A stretch of DNA of 13,001 nt from Clostridia bacterium (GTDB lineage Bacteria > Bacillota > Sulfobacillia > SLMV01), in the NCBI GenBank assembly GCA_003554565.1, contig PWGR01000157.1, forward strand, positions 1-13,001, written 5' to 3'. Below, piece by piece: positions 1 through 7,124 of the stretch. A program made the position numbers and the translations under genes. The first letter of the stretch is position 1. Every line of letters starts with the position of its first letter. Under the pieces are notes generated by a model. That model was given only the letters and a program-made list of their open reading frames with translations, was not told where the DNA came from and did no database searches.

Positions 1-80
1 CTGTACTTCTGCGCCTCGAGGTCCTTTCGGGTGATCAGCTCCCGCAGCCGCTGTACTTCCTGTTCGGTCAAACGATGCAT
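1..80 (-). CDS. N-terminal fragment of a small protein, possibly coat-related (runs off the window)
   Basis: Only the first 26 codons are visible (MHRLTEQEVQRLRELITRKD and a few more residues, to AQK). The ATG at 80 is preceded by a strong purine-rich ribosome binding site (GGAGAGGGGGTG), so the start is well supported. The visible part is a charged amphipathic helix. This resembles the opening of small ferritin-like or CotF-like spore coat proteins of Bacillota, which begin with a helix rich in Leu, Glu and Arg, but 26 residues cannot settle the family. It lies 141 bases downstream of the dCMP deaminase gene on the same strand. The start is confident; the function is a guess. Confidence 0.6.
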   Translation of the reverse strand, partial: MHRLTEQEVQRLRELITRKDLEAQKY

Positions 81-221
81 TCTCACACCCCCTCTCCGCG
101 GCATCTCCTTACACTCGGGAGGATTCCACAGGGACGCGAGATTATTCGAAAGGGGGAAGTGGTAATTTATGCATTCAGGCGAGACGTAGAAAGTCGGGGT
201 GAAAAATGGTGCGATCCTGTA

Positions 222-665
222 TCATTTTTCAATCTGCACGACCTCGATTCCGGCCTCGCAGATCATCTCATCGGCGATAGGGTCGGGGTAATCGGACGTG
301 AAGACAATCTTTTCGATACCCGCATTGATGAGCAGCTTGCTGCAGATCAAACACGGCTTGTCCGTAGTATATACAGTCGCTCCCTCTACCCTCACCCCGT
401 GCAGGGCGGCCTGCGCTATGGCATTCATCTCCGCGTGACTCGCCCGCACGCAATGTCCATCCTGCATCAAGCATCCCTCCTCGCTGCAGTGAGGCAGCCC
501 GCGGGGAGCACCGTTATATCCGGTGCTGAGAATCTGGCGATCACGGACCAGCACGGCACCAACGGAACGGCGCGGGCACGTGGACCGGGAGCTCACCACC
601 TCGGCTATATTGAGAAAATATTCATCCCAGCTGGGACGGTCATCCGTACGTTCGCTCATGTTCAT
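222..665 (-). CDS. comEB: Deoxycytidylate (dCMP) deaminase, ComEB family
   Basis: A cytosolic zinc enzyme that deaminates dCMP to dUMP, feeding dTMP synthesis. The 147 residues match the family in length and layout: an RPSWDEYF opening (10-17), an ACG-like VGAVLV strand (35-40), STGYNGAPRGLPHC (47-60), the catalytic HAE (His77, Glu79), and the zinc-binding PCLIC (Cys105 and Cys108). The ATG at 665 has a GGAG site seven bases upstream; a second ATG at 659 is also possible. It begins 25 bases after the CPBP protease gene and is probably in the same transcript. The symbol comEB follows the Bacillus subtilis name; a role in competence is not implied. Confident in the enzyme class. Confidence 0.95.
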   Translation of the reverse strand: MNMSERTDDRPSWDEYFLNIAEVVSSRSTCPRRSVGAVLVRDRQILSTGYNGAPRGLPHCSEEGCLMQDGHCVRASHAEMNAIAQAALHGVRVEGATVYTTDKPCLICSKLLINAGIEKIVFTSDYPDPIADEMICEAGIEVVQIEK

Positions 666-690
666 TGTCTCACTCCTATCCGGGAATTAA

Positions 691-1518
691 TCATGGTACG
701 AGCCAGGGCCCCCAATCCAGAAAAACTGCTGCCAGTGCGAGTACATTGAAGATCGCGTGCATCAGTACCGGGACCAGGGCAGAGTGAGTAGATCGATACG
801 CAAGAGCATAGATCAACCCGGCCAGGCCCGCGCGAATCATGGCGAAGGGTTCCCCGTGTGTAAAGGCAAAAAGCAGCCCACTACCCAGCACCGCGACCAC
901 ATCACCGCCCAGTCCCTCGATTATAATCTGGTAAAAGCTGCGCCTGAACAGAAGCTCCTCTCCCAGAGGAGCCACTGCGACAACGCCGATGACTGTCAGG
1001 ATCAGGGGGACCCACGCCCCACGTGCCATCAGGTCCAAAACGATCTGCCCCACAGCGCCCATCTCCCACAGGTCAAAACCCAGAGCCTCTTCGACGGAGG
1101 AAAACAGGGCACGAAGTCCCGGTGTACAGAGCAGCCAGGTCCCTATGCCGCCCCAGATTATCCAGGACACCTTGGCAGTGACTGATGCATCCCGGACATG
1201 ACTGCGCTGCAGGCGGGATGGTCCCCACCAGCCCGGATCATCTCCCACGTATCTGCTGAGATAGTAGAAGGTTATAAGAGCGAGAGCAGCACCGTGGAGG
1301 ATAATCGCAACTGCGGCGGTCCAGGGGCGACCGGGGCCGGGAAACCCCAGAACCCCGTAAACCACCTGATTTACCAGAACGAAGACTATATACAAAAAAG
1401 GCAGATCAGGGGAAATATAGCCGCGCGGCCCCGGTGGGTACAGCATCCGCTGCAGTTCATTCACCGAATTGTCGTTCTCTTCAGTCTCTTGTTTCCGCTT
1501 CGACTTCTTCTTCGACAC
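691..1518 (-). CDS. CPBP-family intramembrane metalloprotease (CAAX protease/bacteriocin-processing, Abi)
   Basis: A polytopic membrane protein of 275 residues. After a lysine-rich cytosolic start (about 1-25) come several hydrophobic segments. The three signature motifs are intact: EELLFR (Glu187, Glu188, Arg192), FAFTH (His221) and HAIFN (His254, Asn258). These residues build the metal-dependent glutamate active site inside the membrane. In bacteria the family is linked to peptide or prenyl-protein processing and bacteriocin self-immunity; the substrate here is unknown. The start is GTG at 1518, chosen because GGAGG lies six bases upstream. It overlaps the end of the DUF5317 gene by 38 bases, so the two are likely translationally coupled. 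Confidence 0.9.
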   Translation of the reverse strand: MSKKKSKRKQETEENDNSVNELQRMLYPPGPRGYISPDLPFLYIVFVLVNQVVYGVLGFPGPGRPWTAAVAIILHGAALALITFYYLSRYVGDDPGWWGPSRLQRSHVRDASVTAKVSWIIWGGIGTWLLCTPGLRALFSSVEEALGFDLWEMGAVGQIVLDLMARGAWVPLILTVIGVVAVAPLGEELLFRRSFYQIIIEGLGGDVVAVLGSGLLFAFTHGEPFAMIRAGLAGLIYALAYRSTHSALVPVLMHAIFNVLALAAVFLDWGPWLVP

Positions 1519-2089
1519 GCATCTCCTCCCCTTCTGCCGGGACGCGCCCGGTATCGGACATTGCCCGCACCATCAGCCACATCAGGCCGCCCACCATAAG
1601 GATATCACCGGGGCTGACCACCACCCCGCCGCCGCGCCAGCTGGGCAGGACTATGTAATCCGTCAGCACTGCGAGGGTAACGTCCTCGGTCATCAGTCTG
1701 TGCATCACATACTCTCCGGATTCCAGGGCACCGGTCAGATACGCGCGACCGGCCAGTCGCAGTGCGTCCGGGCAGACCGGCATCCCCCGATTTGCCGCGA
1801 TGACCAGGAAGTTCGCTGCCACACCGGCGCTGATGAGGGGAATCCCCGGCAGCTTCCGGTTTTCGTACAGAGCATACAACAAAAGAAGATACGACAGGAT
1901 GTGCAGGGCAAACCCCCACCGCACAACCGGGGTCCACCCTATGGTGGGACCCACCAGAAGCGCGGCCTGAATGGCAAATGCGGCCGTTATGCACTCAAAG
2001 CGCAACAGCGGCAGGTGCAGCAGATTGTGCAGTGAGCCACCGGCCAGCCAACCCAGCACCACAGCTGCAATCAGAGCCAGTCCCATCAT
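1481..2089 (-). CDS. DUF5317-family membrane protein
   Basis: A 202-residue protein with about five hydrophobic segments (near 1-17, 30-48, 56-76, 84-98 and 160-178) and an acidic tail rich in Glu. The ANRGMPVCPDAL segment (about 99-110) after a hydrophobic helix is typical of DUF5317, a Bacillota family of unknown function often found beside HD-GYP genes. Its ATG overlaps the HD-GYP stop codon (ATGA), with GGGAG six bases upstream; a second ATG follows directly. Its 3' end overlaps the CPBP protease gene by 38 bases. The arrangement suggests the three membrane proteins are made together. The family assignment comes from pattern memory, not a search. Confidence 0.8.
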   Translation of the reverse strand: MMGLALIAAVVLGWLAGGSLHNLLHLPLLRFECITAAFAIQAALLVGPTIGWTPVVRWGFALHILSYLLLLYALYENRKLPGIPLISAGVAANFLVIAANRGMPVCPDALRLAGRAYLTGALESGEYVMHRLMTEDVTLAVLTDYIVLPSWRGGGVVVSPGDILMVGGLMWLMVRAMSDTGRVPAEGEEMRVEEEVEAETRD

Positions 2090-3432
2090 GTCGCACTCCC
2101 ACCCCTCGCCTCATCCCCGGTCGACTCCTCGGCGTGCGCGGACCGGTGCAGGTGTGGCTGCACCAGGTCAGTATTGTCCATGAGATCCACGAGCACGTCT
2201 GTCACATCGGGATCAAACTGTGTTCCCCGACAGCGAAGCAATTCCCGCCGCACCTCGGCGGGGGTCATGGGGTTCTTGTAGGGGCGTTCTGAAAGCATGG
2301 CGTCAAAGGCATCGGCCACGGCCAGAATGCGCGCCTCGAGCGGGATCTGCTCCCCTTTCAGGCCCTTGGGGTAGCCATCGCCATCATAACGTTCGTGGTG
2401 GTGCAGGACCCAGCTTGCACCCTCACGCAGGGCCTTGATCTTGCTCAATATGTTGGCGCCAATCTGCGAATGGCTCTGCATAATTTTCATCTCTGAGGCA
2501 TCAAACTTGCCCGGTTTGCGCAGCAGCTGATCCTCGATTCCCAGCTTGCCGATATCGTGCAGGATAGCTATGTACTGCAAAAGCTCTACCCTGTCTTCGG
2601 GCATCTGCAGGGCCTTGGCGATCCGTACCGCGTAGTAGGAGACACGTTCCGCGTGACCCGATGTGTGAGGATCCCGGGCTTCAAGGGCGGCCGCCAGCGC
2701 ACTTATGGTACTGACGAAAACATCACGCAGCTGGCTGTACATTTGAAAGGCGTAGCGCCCCACCAGAAGCGGCAGGAGGAAGAATATGACCCCCAGTTTG
2801 CCCACCGCCCCGTACACCGCCACGTTGAGATAGGCTATGGGCATCAAGCCCATGTAGCTGGGAATGGACCAGCGAATATCGTTGAGAACCAGGGAGCGCG
2901 GATCGGCCCCCATTTTGAGCGAGAAGTAGATGACGACGGCGGTAACATTGATCCCAAAATATGTAATACCGCCGGTCATAGTTGCTGCAATCAGGAGCCA
3001 CTGTCCGCCCTCCAGTGATCCGCCGGAAATGCTCTGAAAGACCAGACCACCGCCGACCGCCGCGAGAAACAGCTGTCCACGGTTAAACAGGGTCTCAGAA
3101 ACTTCAACCTTACCGGATAGCTCTGCCTGCCGCAGCGACCCGAGAGCGGTGAGAAGCCCACCCCAGAACGGACCGAACAATAGTACAGCTGAGTAACACA
3201 TGGCGAAGCCGACGGAGACCGTCCCCCTGGCCCGGGGGAGTTTGATGGGCAGAGCCTCGGTCACGGCAATAATCACGAAAAAGAACAAGAGCGAAATAAG
3301 ACTGGGGACCTCAGGGGGCCTGACCACTATGCCGGCGGCAACTGCCCCCGCCAGTATTGTAGCCACGAAAACGCGGGCACGTATTCTGCGGGCTCTGGCC
3401 GCTTCAGCATCTGAACCTTCTTCCGGCGACAT
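2086..3432 (-). CDS. Membrane-anchored HD-GYP phosphodiesterase (probable c-di-GMP hydrolase)
   Basis: The first 225 or so of 448 residues form a multi-helix membrane sensor region like that of other clostridial HD-GYP proteins. The second half is a complete HD-GYP domain: His260 in SGHAERV, the HD pair His292-Asp293 in LHDIGKLGI, His321 in QSHSQIG, His345-His346 in HHERYDGDGYP (GYP at 353-355) and Asp374 in ADAFD. All the metal ligands expected for this family are present, so it should be active. HD-GYP enzymes hydrolyse c-di-GMP and so tend to favour motility, which fits the flagellar genes nearby. The ATG at 3432 lies nine bases from AGGAGG. It is the first gene of the HD-GYP, DUF5317, CPBP run. 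Confidence 0.93.
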   Translation of the reverse strand: MSPEEGSDAEAARARRIRARVFVATILAGAVAAGIVVRPPEVPSLISLLFFFVIIAVTEALPIKLPRARGTVSVGFAMCYSAVLLFGPFWGGLLTALGSLRQAELSGKVEVSETLFNRGQLFLAAVGGGLVFQSISGGSLEGGQWLLIAATMTGGITYFGINVTAVVIYFSLKMGADPRSLVLNDIRWSIPSYMGLMPIAYLNVAVYGAVGKLGVIFFLLPLLVGRYAFQMYSQLRDVFVSTISALAAALEARDPHTSGHAERVSYYAVRIAKALQMPEDRVELLQYIAILHDIGKLGIEDQLLRKPGKFDASEMKIMQSHSQIGANILSKIKALREGASWVLHHHERYDGDGYPKGLKGEQIPLEARILAVADAFDAMLSERPYKNPMTPAEVRRELLRCRGTQFDPDVTDVLVDLMDNTDLVQPHLHRSAHAEESTGDEARGGSAT

Positions 3433-3505
3433 CCCTCCGCTCCTCCTCTCTCACCGTCCCTCAGAACATCCTTGGCGCCCGGGCCGGATTTATCGATCAA
3501 TGGAC

Positions 3506-3586
3506 TCAGTAGCCCACCTGGAAGTTCGCTCCGCCGATCATAAGAAGCATCGCGAGAGCTGTCAGGATCTTTATCACACGGGACAT
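3506..3586 (-). CDS. 26-aa hydrophobic micropeptide ORF
   Basis: ATG at 3586 is preceded by a full consensus AGGAGGT ten bases upstream, the strongest ribosome binding site in the neighbourhood. The ORF reads MSRVIKILTALAMLLMIGGA and then NFQVGY before TGA at 3506. It has two positive residues near the start (Arg3, Lys6), one hydrophobic stretch of about 15 residues, and a short polar end, so it would be a single-pass membrane peptide or a short signal-like peptide. It sits 73 bases upstream of the HD-GYP gene and could be its leader or a small partner. I do not recognise a family. Other reading frames across this stretch have no comparable start signal. Confidence 0.6.
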   Translation of the reverse strand: MSRVIKILTALAMLLMIGGANFQVGY

Positions 3587-3706
3587 TGAGGTATTGACCT
3601 CCTATAAGCCACTTACATCCCTGCATCCGCTAACAGCAAGGCGGGGCTCCGCTTCAGCCCGGGCGCCAATAACGCAAGACGCTGCAACGCTTTAACTTGT
3701 CATACT

Positions 3707-4384
3707 TCAAAAACTGAATGCCCGATTTATGGCATCGAGCGCGGCCTTGGCTCCAGCGTCGACCAGATCGCTCCGGATGCGAACCGCCCCAATCAGCGGC
3801 CCATCAGTAACATCAGGAGAGGTCGCTACTGCTACAACGGCCACCTCCTGTCCGGCCATCCGTACCGTATCTGCTCCCTCCAGCGAAAAGCTGCAACGCT
3901 CGGCCATGAGCTGTTCCGCGGCGCTGAGCGTAACCCTACCGGATCCTGCGAGCAGCTGGATCCTGCCGGGTTCAGGCGACTCGAGATCCTGTGTCGCCTC
4001 CGCCCGCCTCTCACCGACTGCGAGAGTGACCGCAACCCGGGTGGTTCCCGGCTCGTAGGTGGTGGACAGCGAAACCAGCTGCGGTCTGGAATCCTCACTG
4101 GGAAGGAGCTCGGACCCAGAGCTGAATACCACGTCCACATCACCGGGAGAAAGCCTGTCCCCGGCGTGAACAAATGCCAGGGAGACGATGTCCTGACGAA
4201 GCTGCTGGCGCGAACGTTCCCCCGCCTCGGCTACCAGATTAACGCCCGACACTGCGCCGTAATCTCCGGTAACCACCGACGCAGTAATGACTCCGGGTAG
4301 GCGATCAATCATGTGCCGCAGCCCGTCCGTATCTCCCGTTCCGGATATGGTCTCGGGTTTTCCGTCCGACCGTTCCTCTGCCAT
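3707..4384 (-). CDS. Uncharacterised clostridial protein (about 225 aa, no known function)
   Basis: The pattern is familiar from hypothetical proteins of Moorella-like and other GC-rich clostridia: an N-terminal part (about 20-90) with a short 'discrepancy' strand (LPGVITASVVTGDYGAVSGV) followed by RQQLRQDIVSLAF, then a C-terminal strand-rich module (about 103-225) ending in LIGAVRIRSDLVDAGAKAAL. The function is unknown. No signal peptide or membrane segment is visible, so it is probably cytosolic. The start at 4384 has GGAGG only three bases upstream, which is tight; the in-frame ATG at 4411 is an alternative. It follows the nucleotidyltransferase-like gene by 65 bases on the same strand, which suggests a functional pair. 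Confidence 0.75.
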   Translation of the reverse strand: MAEERSDGKPETISGTGDTDGLRHMIDRLPGVITASVVTGDYGAVSGVNLVAEAGERSRQQLRQDIVSLAFVHAGDRLSPGDVDVVFSSGSELLPSEDSRPQLVSLSTTYEPGTTRVAVTLAVGERRAEATQDLESPEPGRIQLLAGSGRVTLSAAEQLMAERCSFSLEGADTVRMAGQEVAVVAVATSPDVTDGPLIGAVRIRSDLVDAGAKAALDAINRAFSF

Positions 4385-4449
4385 AAACCTCCACTCACCA
4401 TGTACTCCCATTCGACCCCGTATCGGGCAATTCCTGCCTGAACAGCAAA

Positions 4450-5595
4450 TTACGATGGCAGCGGGGGCAATCCACTCTCCAAGAGACCCCATTCGTCAAG
4501 TACTGCCCACAATCCTCCGTAGATAAGGCTGTGTCCTCCCAATACCACGGGGATCGGGGCATTGTAGGCGGCCCGGGTAAACTCACGGAGCCAATCGTTT
4601 TCAATCCTGTCCGCCAGGCCAAGATCGGAGTTAAAGCGGTCTCCTGCAGGGAGTCGCAAACCCAGGTGGGACATCAAGACCCGGGTGTCGATCAGCGCGA
4701 CATCGGTCACGGATGCCAGGTAGGAAAAGAATGCTTCCGGGCCAACAGCTTCGAGGAAGTGCCCCACCAGCGAGACCACCTCTCCGCGATCCTCACGTCC
4801 CAGAGCCTTCATACCGCGCTCCTCAGAGTAGGCGCGCAGGCGCAATTTGAGATTGGCGTTAATCACCGCCATGATCACGGGGCTGACTCTACCGATGAGG
4901 GCAAGTTCGGGGTAGTCACCGCTGCCGGACCGTTCGATGACCTTGAGGGCCCGAATCAGATGTCCGTTGGGCATATCCAGGTCGTTGAGCGCCGCCCGCG
5001 TGCCCGGGCCCACATTCTTGCACTGCTGCAGGATCAGAACATCCATCGGGGCATCTATATCGAAGTTAATGCGGGCGGAGTTTTCAATGAGGACCCGGCG
5101 AAGCCCCGCCTCCCGCAGTAGATAGCCGAGAAAGTTGTCGTTGTCCGGCGGATCTATGTGCTGCAGGATGGATCCGGGGGTAAAGGCGGTCAGGTCCGCA
5201 GACTGAACGTTGTTGACCACCACCACATTCTTATACGTGCGGAGCTTGTCCGCGATGGAAGTAAAGTCATCCACGCGGATCAGCGGCAGCGTTGCACCAC
5301 CGAGATAGATAACGCTGTCCAGCTCGTACAATTCGACAACATGCTGCAGGTGCTCACCGAAGTGAAATTTTCCCGTATCCGCCGTCTCATTGGTTGATAC
5401 TCCCAGCCGGTCCGCACGCTCGACCAGGTCAGAGTAGTTGGTGGCCAGTATCACCTCATCTATGCCATCTGCCGATAGCGCTTTCTGGGCGTTGTCCAGC
5501 GCCACTCCTTTACGCACCGACAGGAGTCGCCGCTCCACTTCGGTGCGGGCCCTCCCTCCCTCGAATATGACGACCCCCACTTTTTCTCGAAACAT
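4450..5595 (-). CDS. Nucleotidyltransferase-like protein of unknown substrate
   Basis: A 381-residue soluble protein. It opens with a strand and a glycine pair (VGVVIFEGGRAR, 6-17), then alternates strands and helices (DEVILATNYSD, DSVIYLGGATLPLIRVDD, NVVVVNNVQSAD), and carries NFDIDAPMDVLIL (178-190). Together these recall the Rossmann-like NTP-transferase fold (MobA/CofC type), where the D-D pair would bind metal. The classic LAGGxSxRMG signature is absent, so the substrate is open and it may be a divergent or non-catalytic member. The C-terminal half (about 230-381) is helical. ATG 5595 is chosen over TTG 5601 because GGGGAG is six bases from ATG and would abut TTG. Confidence 0.65.
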   Translation of the reverse strand: MFREKVGVVIFEGGRARTEVERRLLSVRKGVALDNAQKALSADGIDEVILATNYSDLVERADRLGVSTNETADTGKFHFGEHLQHVVELYELDSVIYLGGATLPLIRVDDFTSIADKLRTYKNVVVVNNVQSADLTAFTPGSILQHIDPPDNDNFLGYLLREAGLRRVLIENSARINFDIDAPMDVLILQQCKNVGPGTRAALNDLDMPNGHLIRALKVIERSGSGDYPELALIGRVSPVIMAVINANLKLRLRAYSEERGMKALGREDRGEVVSLVGHFLEAVGPEAFFSYLASVTDVALIDTRVLMSHLGLRLPAGDRFNSDLGLADRIENDWLREFTRAAYNAPIPVVLGGHSLIYGGLWAVLDEWGLLESGLPPLPS

Positions 5596-5619
5596 CCGCA
5601 ACTCCCCTCATCCATAAAC

Positions 5620-5646
5620 GGGGGCCAGCCCGCGAGACTGGCCCCC
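5620..5646 (-). terminator. GC-rich hairpin after hpf, without a good U tract
   Basis: GGGGGCCAG and CTGGCCCCC form a perfect 9-bp stem around a 9-nt loop. On the minus-strand transcript the hairpin is followed by GTTTATGG, which is too few U for a classic intrinsic terminator. It sits in the hpf-nucleotidyltransferase-like intergenic gap, about 11 bases upstream of the next gene's ribosome binding site. It may therefore attenuate read-through or stabilise the hpf 3' end. The stem merges with the 11-C tract, so several slipped pairings are possible. Confidence 0.5.
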
Positions 5647-5652
5647 CCCCCC
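5642..5652. repeat. Homopolymer of 11 C (11 G on the minus strand)
   Basis: An uninterrupted run of 11 C between hpf and the next gene, overlapping one arm of the hairpin. Runs of this length are slippage-prone in replication and error-prone in sequencing, so the exact count should be treated with caution. It is intergenic and cannot shift a reading frame, but its length would change the leader RNA fold of the downstream gene. Confidence 0.9.
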
Positions 5653-5689
5653 GGAAGGTCTTTTACGCTAATGAAATCGTCCCGACGAC

Positions 5690-6229
5690 TCAACTGTCGG
5701 GCTCGATCAGCCCGTAGTTGCCGTCACGGCGCCGGTACACTACATTCACCTCGTCGGTATCTGAATTGGTGAAAACGTAGAAATCGTGATCCAGAAGGTT
5801 CATCTCCAGGATGGCATCATCGATGCTCATGGGTTTCATGGTGAAACGTTTGGTGCGAACGAGCCTGGGCTCGTTGTCATCCTCCTCCGGTTCGGAGCCC
5901 ATGAAGTTCTCCTTGAACAGAAGCGGATCATTGACCTGCCGCGCCTTGCGGTTTATGCGGGTCTTGTACTTGTGAATCTGGCGCTCGATCTTGTCCACCG
6001 CTTCGTCTACCGAGGCGTACATGTCGCCGGTTTCAACCTCGGACCGGAGGACGCGCCCGTCGAGGGGGATGGTGATCTCTACCCGATGATCACCTTTTTG
6101 GACCAGCAGCACCACCTGCGGTTCCAGGGCGAATTCGAAATACTTCTCCAGTTTGCCGATCTTCTTCTCCACGTACTCGCGGAGCGCTGGAGTGACCTCA
6201 ACATTTCTACCGTGAAGTGTAAGTTGCAA
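5690..6229 (-). CDS. hpf: Long-form ribosome hibernation promoting factor
   Basis: Binds the 30S subunit and, through its C-terminal domain, pairs ribosomes into inactive 100S dimers in stationary phase. The 179 residues show the two-domain long form: an N-terminal S30AE domain (about 1-98, opening LTLHGRNVEVTPALREYVEK) and a C-terminal dimerisation domain (about 122-179, VRTKRFTMKPMSIDDAILEM). An acidic linker joins them. I place the start at TTG 6229, giving MQLTLHG, because GAGGGAG lies eight bases upstream of it. The in-frame GTG at 6238 would overlap or abut that site. A sigma-H-like promoter lies about 90 bases upstream. The gene follows the flagellar block, as in many Bacillota. Confidence 0.95.
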   Translation of the reverse strand: MQLTLHGRNVEVTPALREYVEKKIGKLEKYFEFALEPQVVLLVQKGDHRVEITIPLDGRVLRSEVETGDMYASVDEAVDKIERQIHKYKTRINRKARQVNDPLLFKENFMGSEPEEDDNEPRLVRTKRFTMKPMSIDDAILEMNLLDHDFYVFTNSDTDEVNVVYRRRDGNYGLIEPDS

Positions 6230-6324
6230 TCGGACCACTCCCTCTTGCTTGGGCTGTCAAACTACGGCTCCTGTATGGGCCGCACCTTCCCGGACGAGAA
6301 TATGTGCGACCCCGACTACTAATA

Positions 6325-6353
6325 TTATTCCCGCAAAAGCAGTGAATTCCTCC
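6325..6353 (-). promoter_or_regulatory. Candidate sigma-H promoter for hpf
   Basis: On the minus strand, GGAGGAATT (6345-6353) fully matches the B. subtilis sigma-H -35 consensus RNAGGAWWW. CGGGAATAA (6325-6333) matches the -10 consensus RNNGAATWW at every position but the first. The 11-base spacer is within the normal 11-12. The predicted start, about 6318, gives a leader of roughly 90 bases. In B. subtilis hpf (yvyD) is known to be transcribed by sigma-H and sigma-B, which supports the call. Confidence 0.6.
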
Positions 6354-6424
6354 ACGCACAGGTCACAAATCAGAGAAAGCCCACTGGGGTCTGCGTTGGT
6401 GGAAGGTCCTGATGGAGCGGCACT

Positions 6425-6778
6425 CTACTTCCTCTCATCCAGGTGCTCGGGGCTGCGGGGAATCCAGCTGGTGGCATAGGCACCTATGGAGCGCTCTGCC
6501 CTGCGCAGCTCTGACAGGACCAGTAGTGTCTTCTCCTGTTCTTCGCCAATCATGTCTTCCAGCTTCTCGTTCATGCGTTCAATCTGCAGGCACAGTGAAC
6601 GGAGAGGGCGAAGTGCAGCTGGCCGTGCGTCGCCCAGCCTCCGGACCAGGGGAACTCGCTCACTCATCAGCTGATGGACCTCTTCCCAGCGACCGGACTC
6701 GGCGCGGCTGACCTGCTTGCAGGCTATCCTGTACAGTTTCTCCACAGCCTCCGCCGCGCTCACGATTTCTCGGGACAT
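6425..6778 (-). CDS. FliT-like flagellar chaperone/helical protein (second copy)
   Basis: A 117-residue, mostly helical protein. The pattern SGRWEEVHQLMSERVPLVRRL (28-48) matches the FliT/FlgN-type segment W..V..L..ER..L in which a short turn links two helices. A long helix (about 58-98) and a Tyr near the C-terminus follow, as in FliT-family proteins. These chaperones bind late export substrates such as FliD or hook-associated proteins. The gene overlaps the end of the 116-aa gene by 19 bases, and AGGAG lies 11 bases before its ATG. It closes the flagellar run before hpf. The family is divergent, so the name is tentative. Confidence 0.6.
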   Translation of the reverse strand: MSREIVSAAEAVEKLYRIACKQVSRAESGRWEEVHQLMSERVPLVRRLGDARPAALRPLRSLCLQIERMNEKLEDMIGEEQEKTLLVLSELRRAERSIGAYATSWIPRSPEHLDERK

Positions 6779-7110
6779 GTGTGCAGCAGCTCCTCGAGGT
6801 CATACAGGCTGGGTAGTATATGGTCGTGCAGCACCCGCACGTCTTTTGATCGCCAGGCCGTCCGCAGCAGACGCTGCAGTCTCGCAAACTCGATGTCGAG
6901 ACGGTCCGCCGGGTCCCCTTCCGTACCGACCAGCAGCCACAGTTTTTCCGTGCATCGAAGCGCCCGGTGCATGGCCAGCCACGCGGGCGTCGGACTGCCT
7001 ACTGCCATCGACTGCACCACGCGCCGGCAATTGCGACGAAGAAGCCTGACCATCGCGCGCAGTGAGCCGGCGGAAGACCCGCTGCCAGTGTGACCGCCAG
7101 GAGCATTCAT
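6760..7110 (-). CDS. Uncharacterised helical protein in the flagellar operon (116 aa)
   Basis: I do not recognise this protein. It has a flexible Gly/Ser start (1-16), then predicted helices rich in Arg and Leu (SLRAMVRLLRRNCRRVVQSM), and an acidic helix near the end (HDHILPSLYDLEELLH, 95-110). No signal peptide or clear membrane segment is visible. ATG 7110 has AGGAG upstream (seven-to-eight-base spacing); upstream in-frame codons as far as 7284 belong to the 53-aa gene's stretch in another frame and are not credible. The 19-base overlap with the following FliT-like gene points to translational coupling. Context suggests a flagellar export or assembly accessory. Confidence 0.6.
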   Translation of the reverse strand: MNAPGGHTGSGSSAGSLRAMVRLLRRNCRRVVQSMAVGSPTPAWLAMHRALRCTEKLWLLVGTEGDPADRLDIEFARLQRLLRTAWRSKDVRVLHDHILPSLYDLEELLHTCPEKS

Positions 7111-7124
7111 CACGTTAGCTCCTC

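Noticed and set aside
75..749. Plus-strand open frame (224 codons) opposite the dCMP deaminase
   Set aside because: Shadow of a conserved enzyme with intact catalytic motifs; no recognisable domain.
3327..3626. Minus-strand frame (99 codons) across the HD-GYP start and the micropeptide
   Set aside because: It overlaps the conserved start of HD-GYP in another frame and has no good ribosome binding site of its own; the 26-aa frame has the consensus site.
3644..3660. GGGCT/AGCCC inverted repeat after the 225-aa gene
   Set aside because: Only a 5-bp stem and no U tract, so it is not convincing as a terminator.
3433..3706. A c-di-GMP riboswitch upstream of the HD-GYP gene
   Set aside because: I looked for the conserved GEMM core in this leader and found no match.
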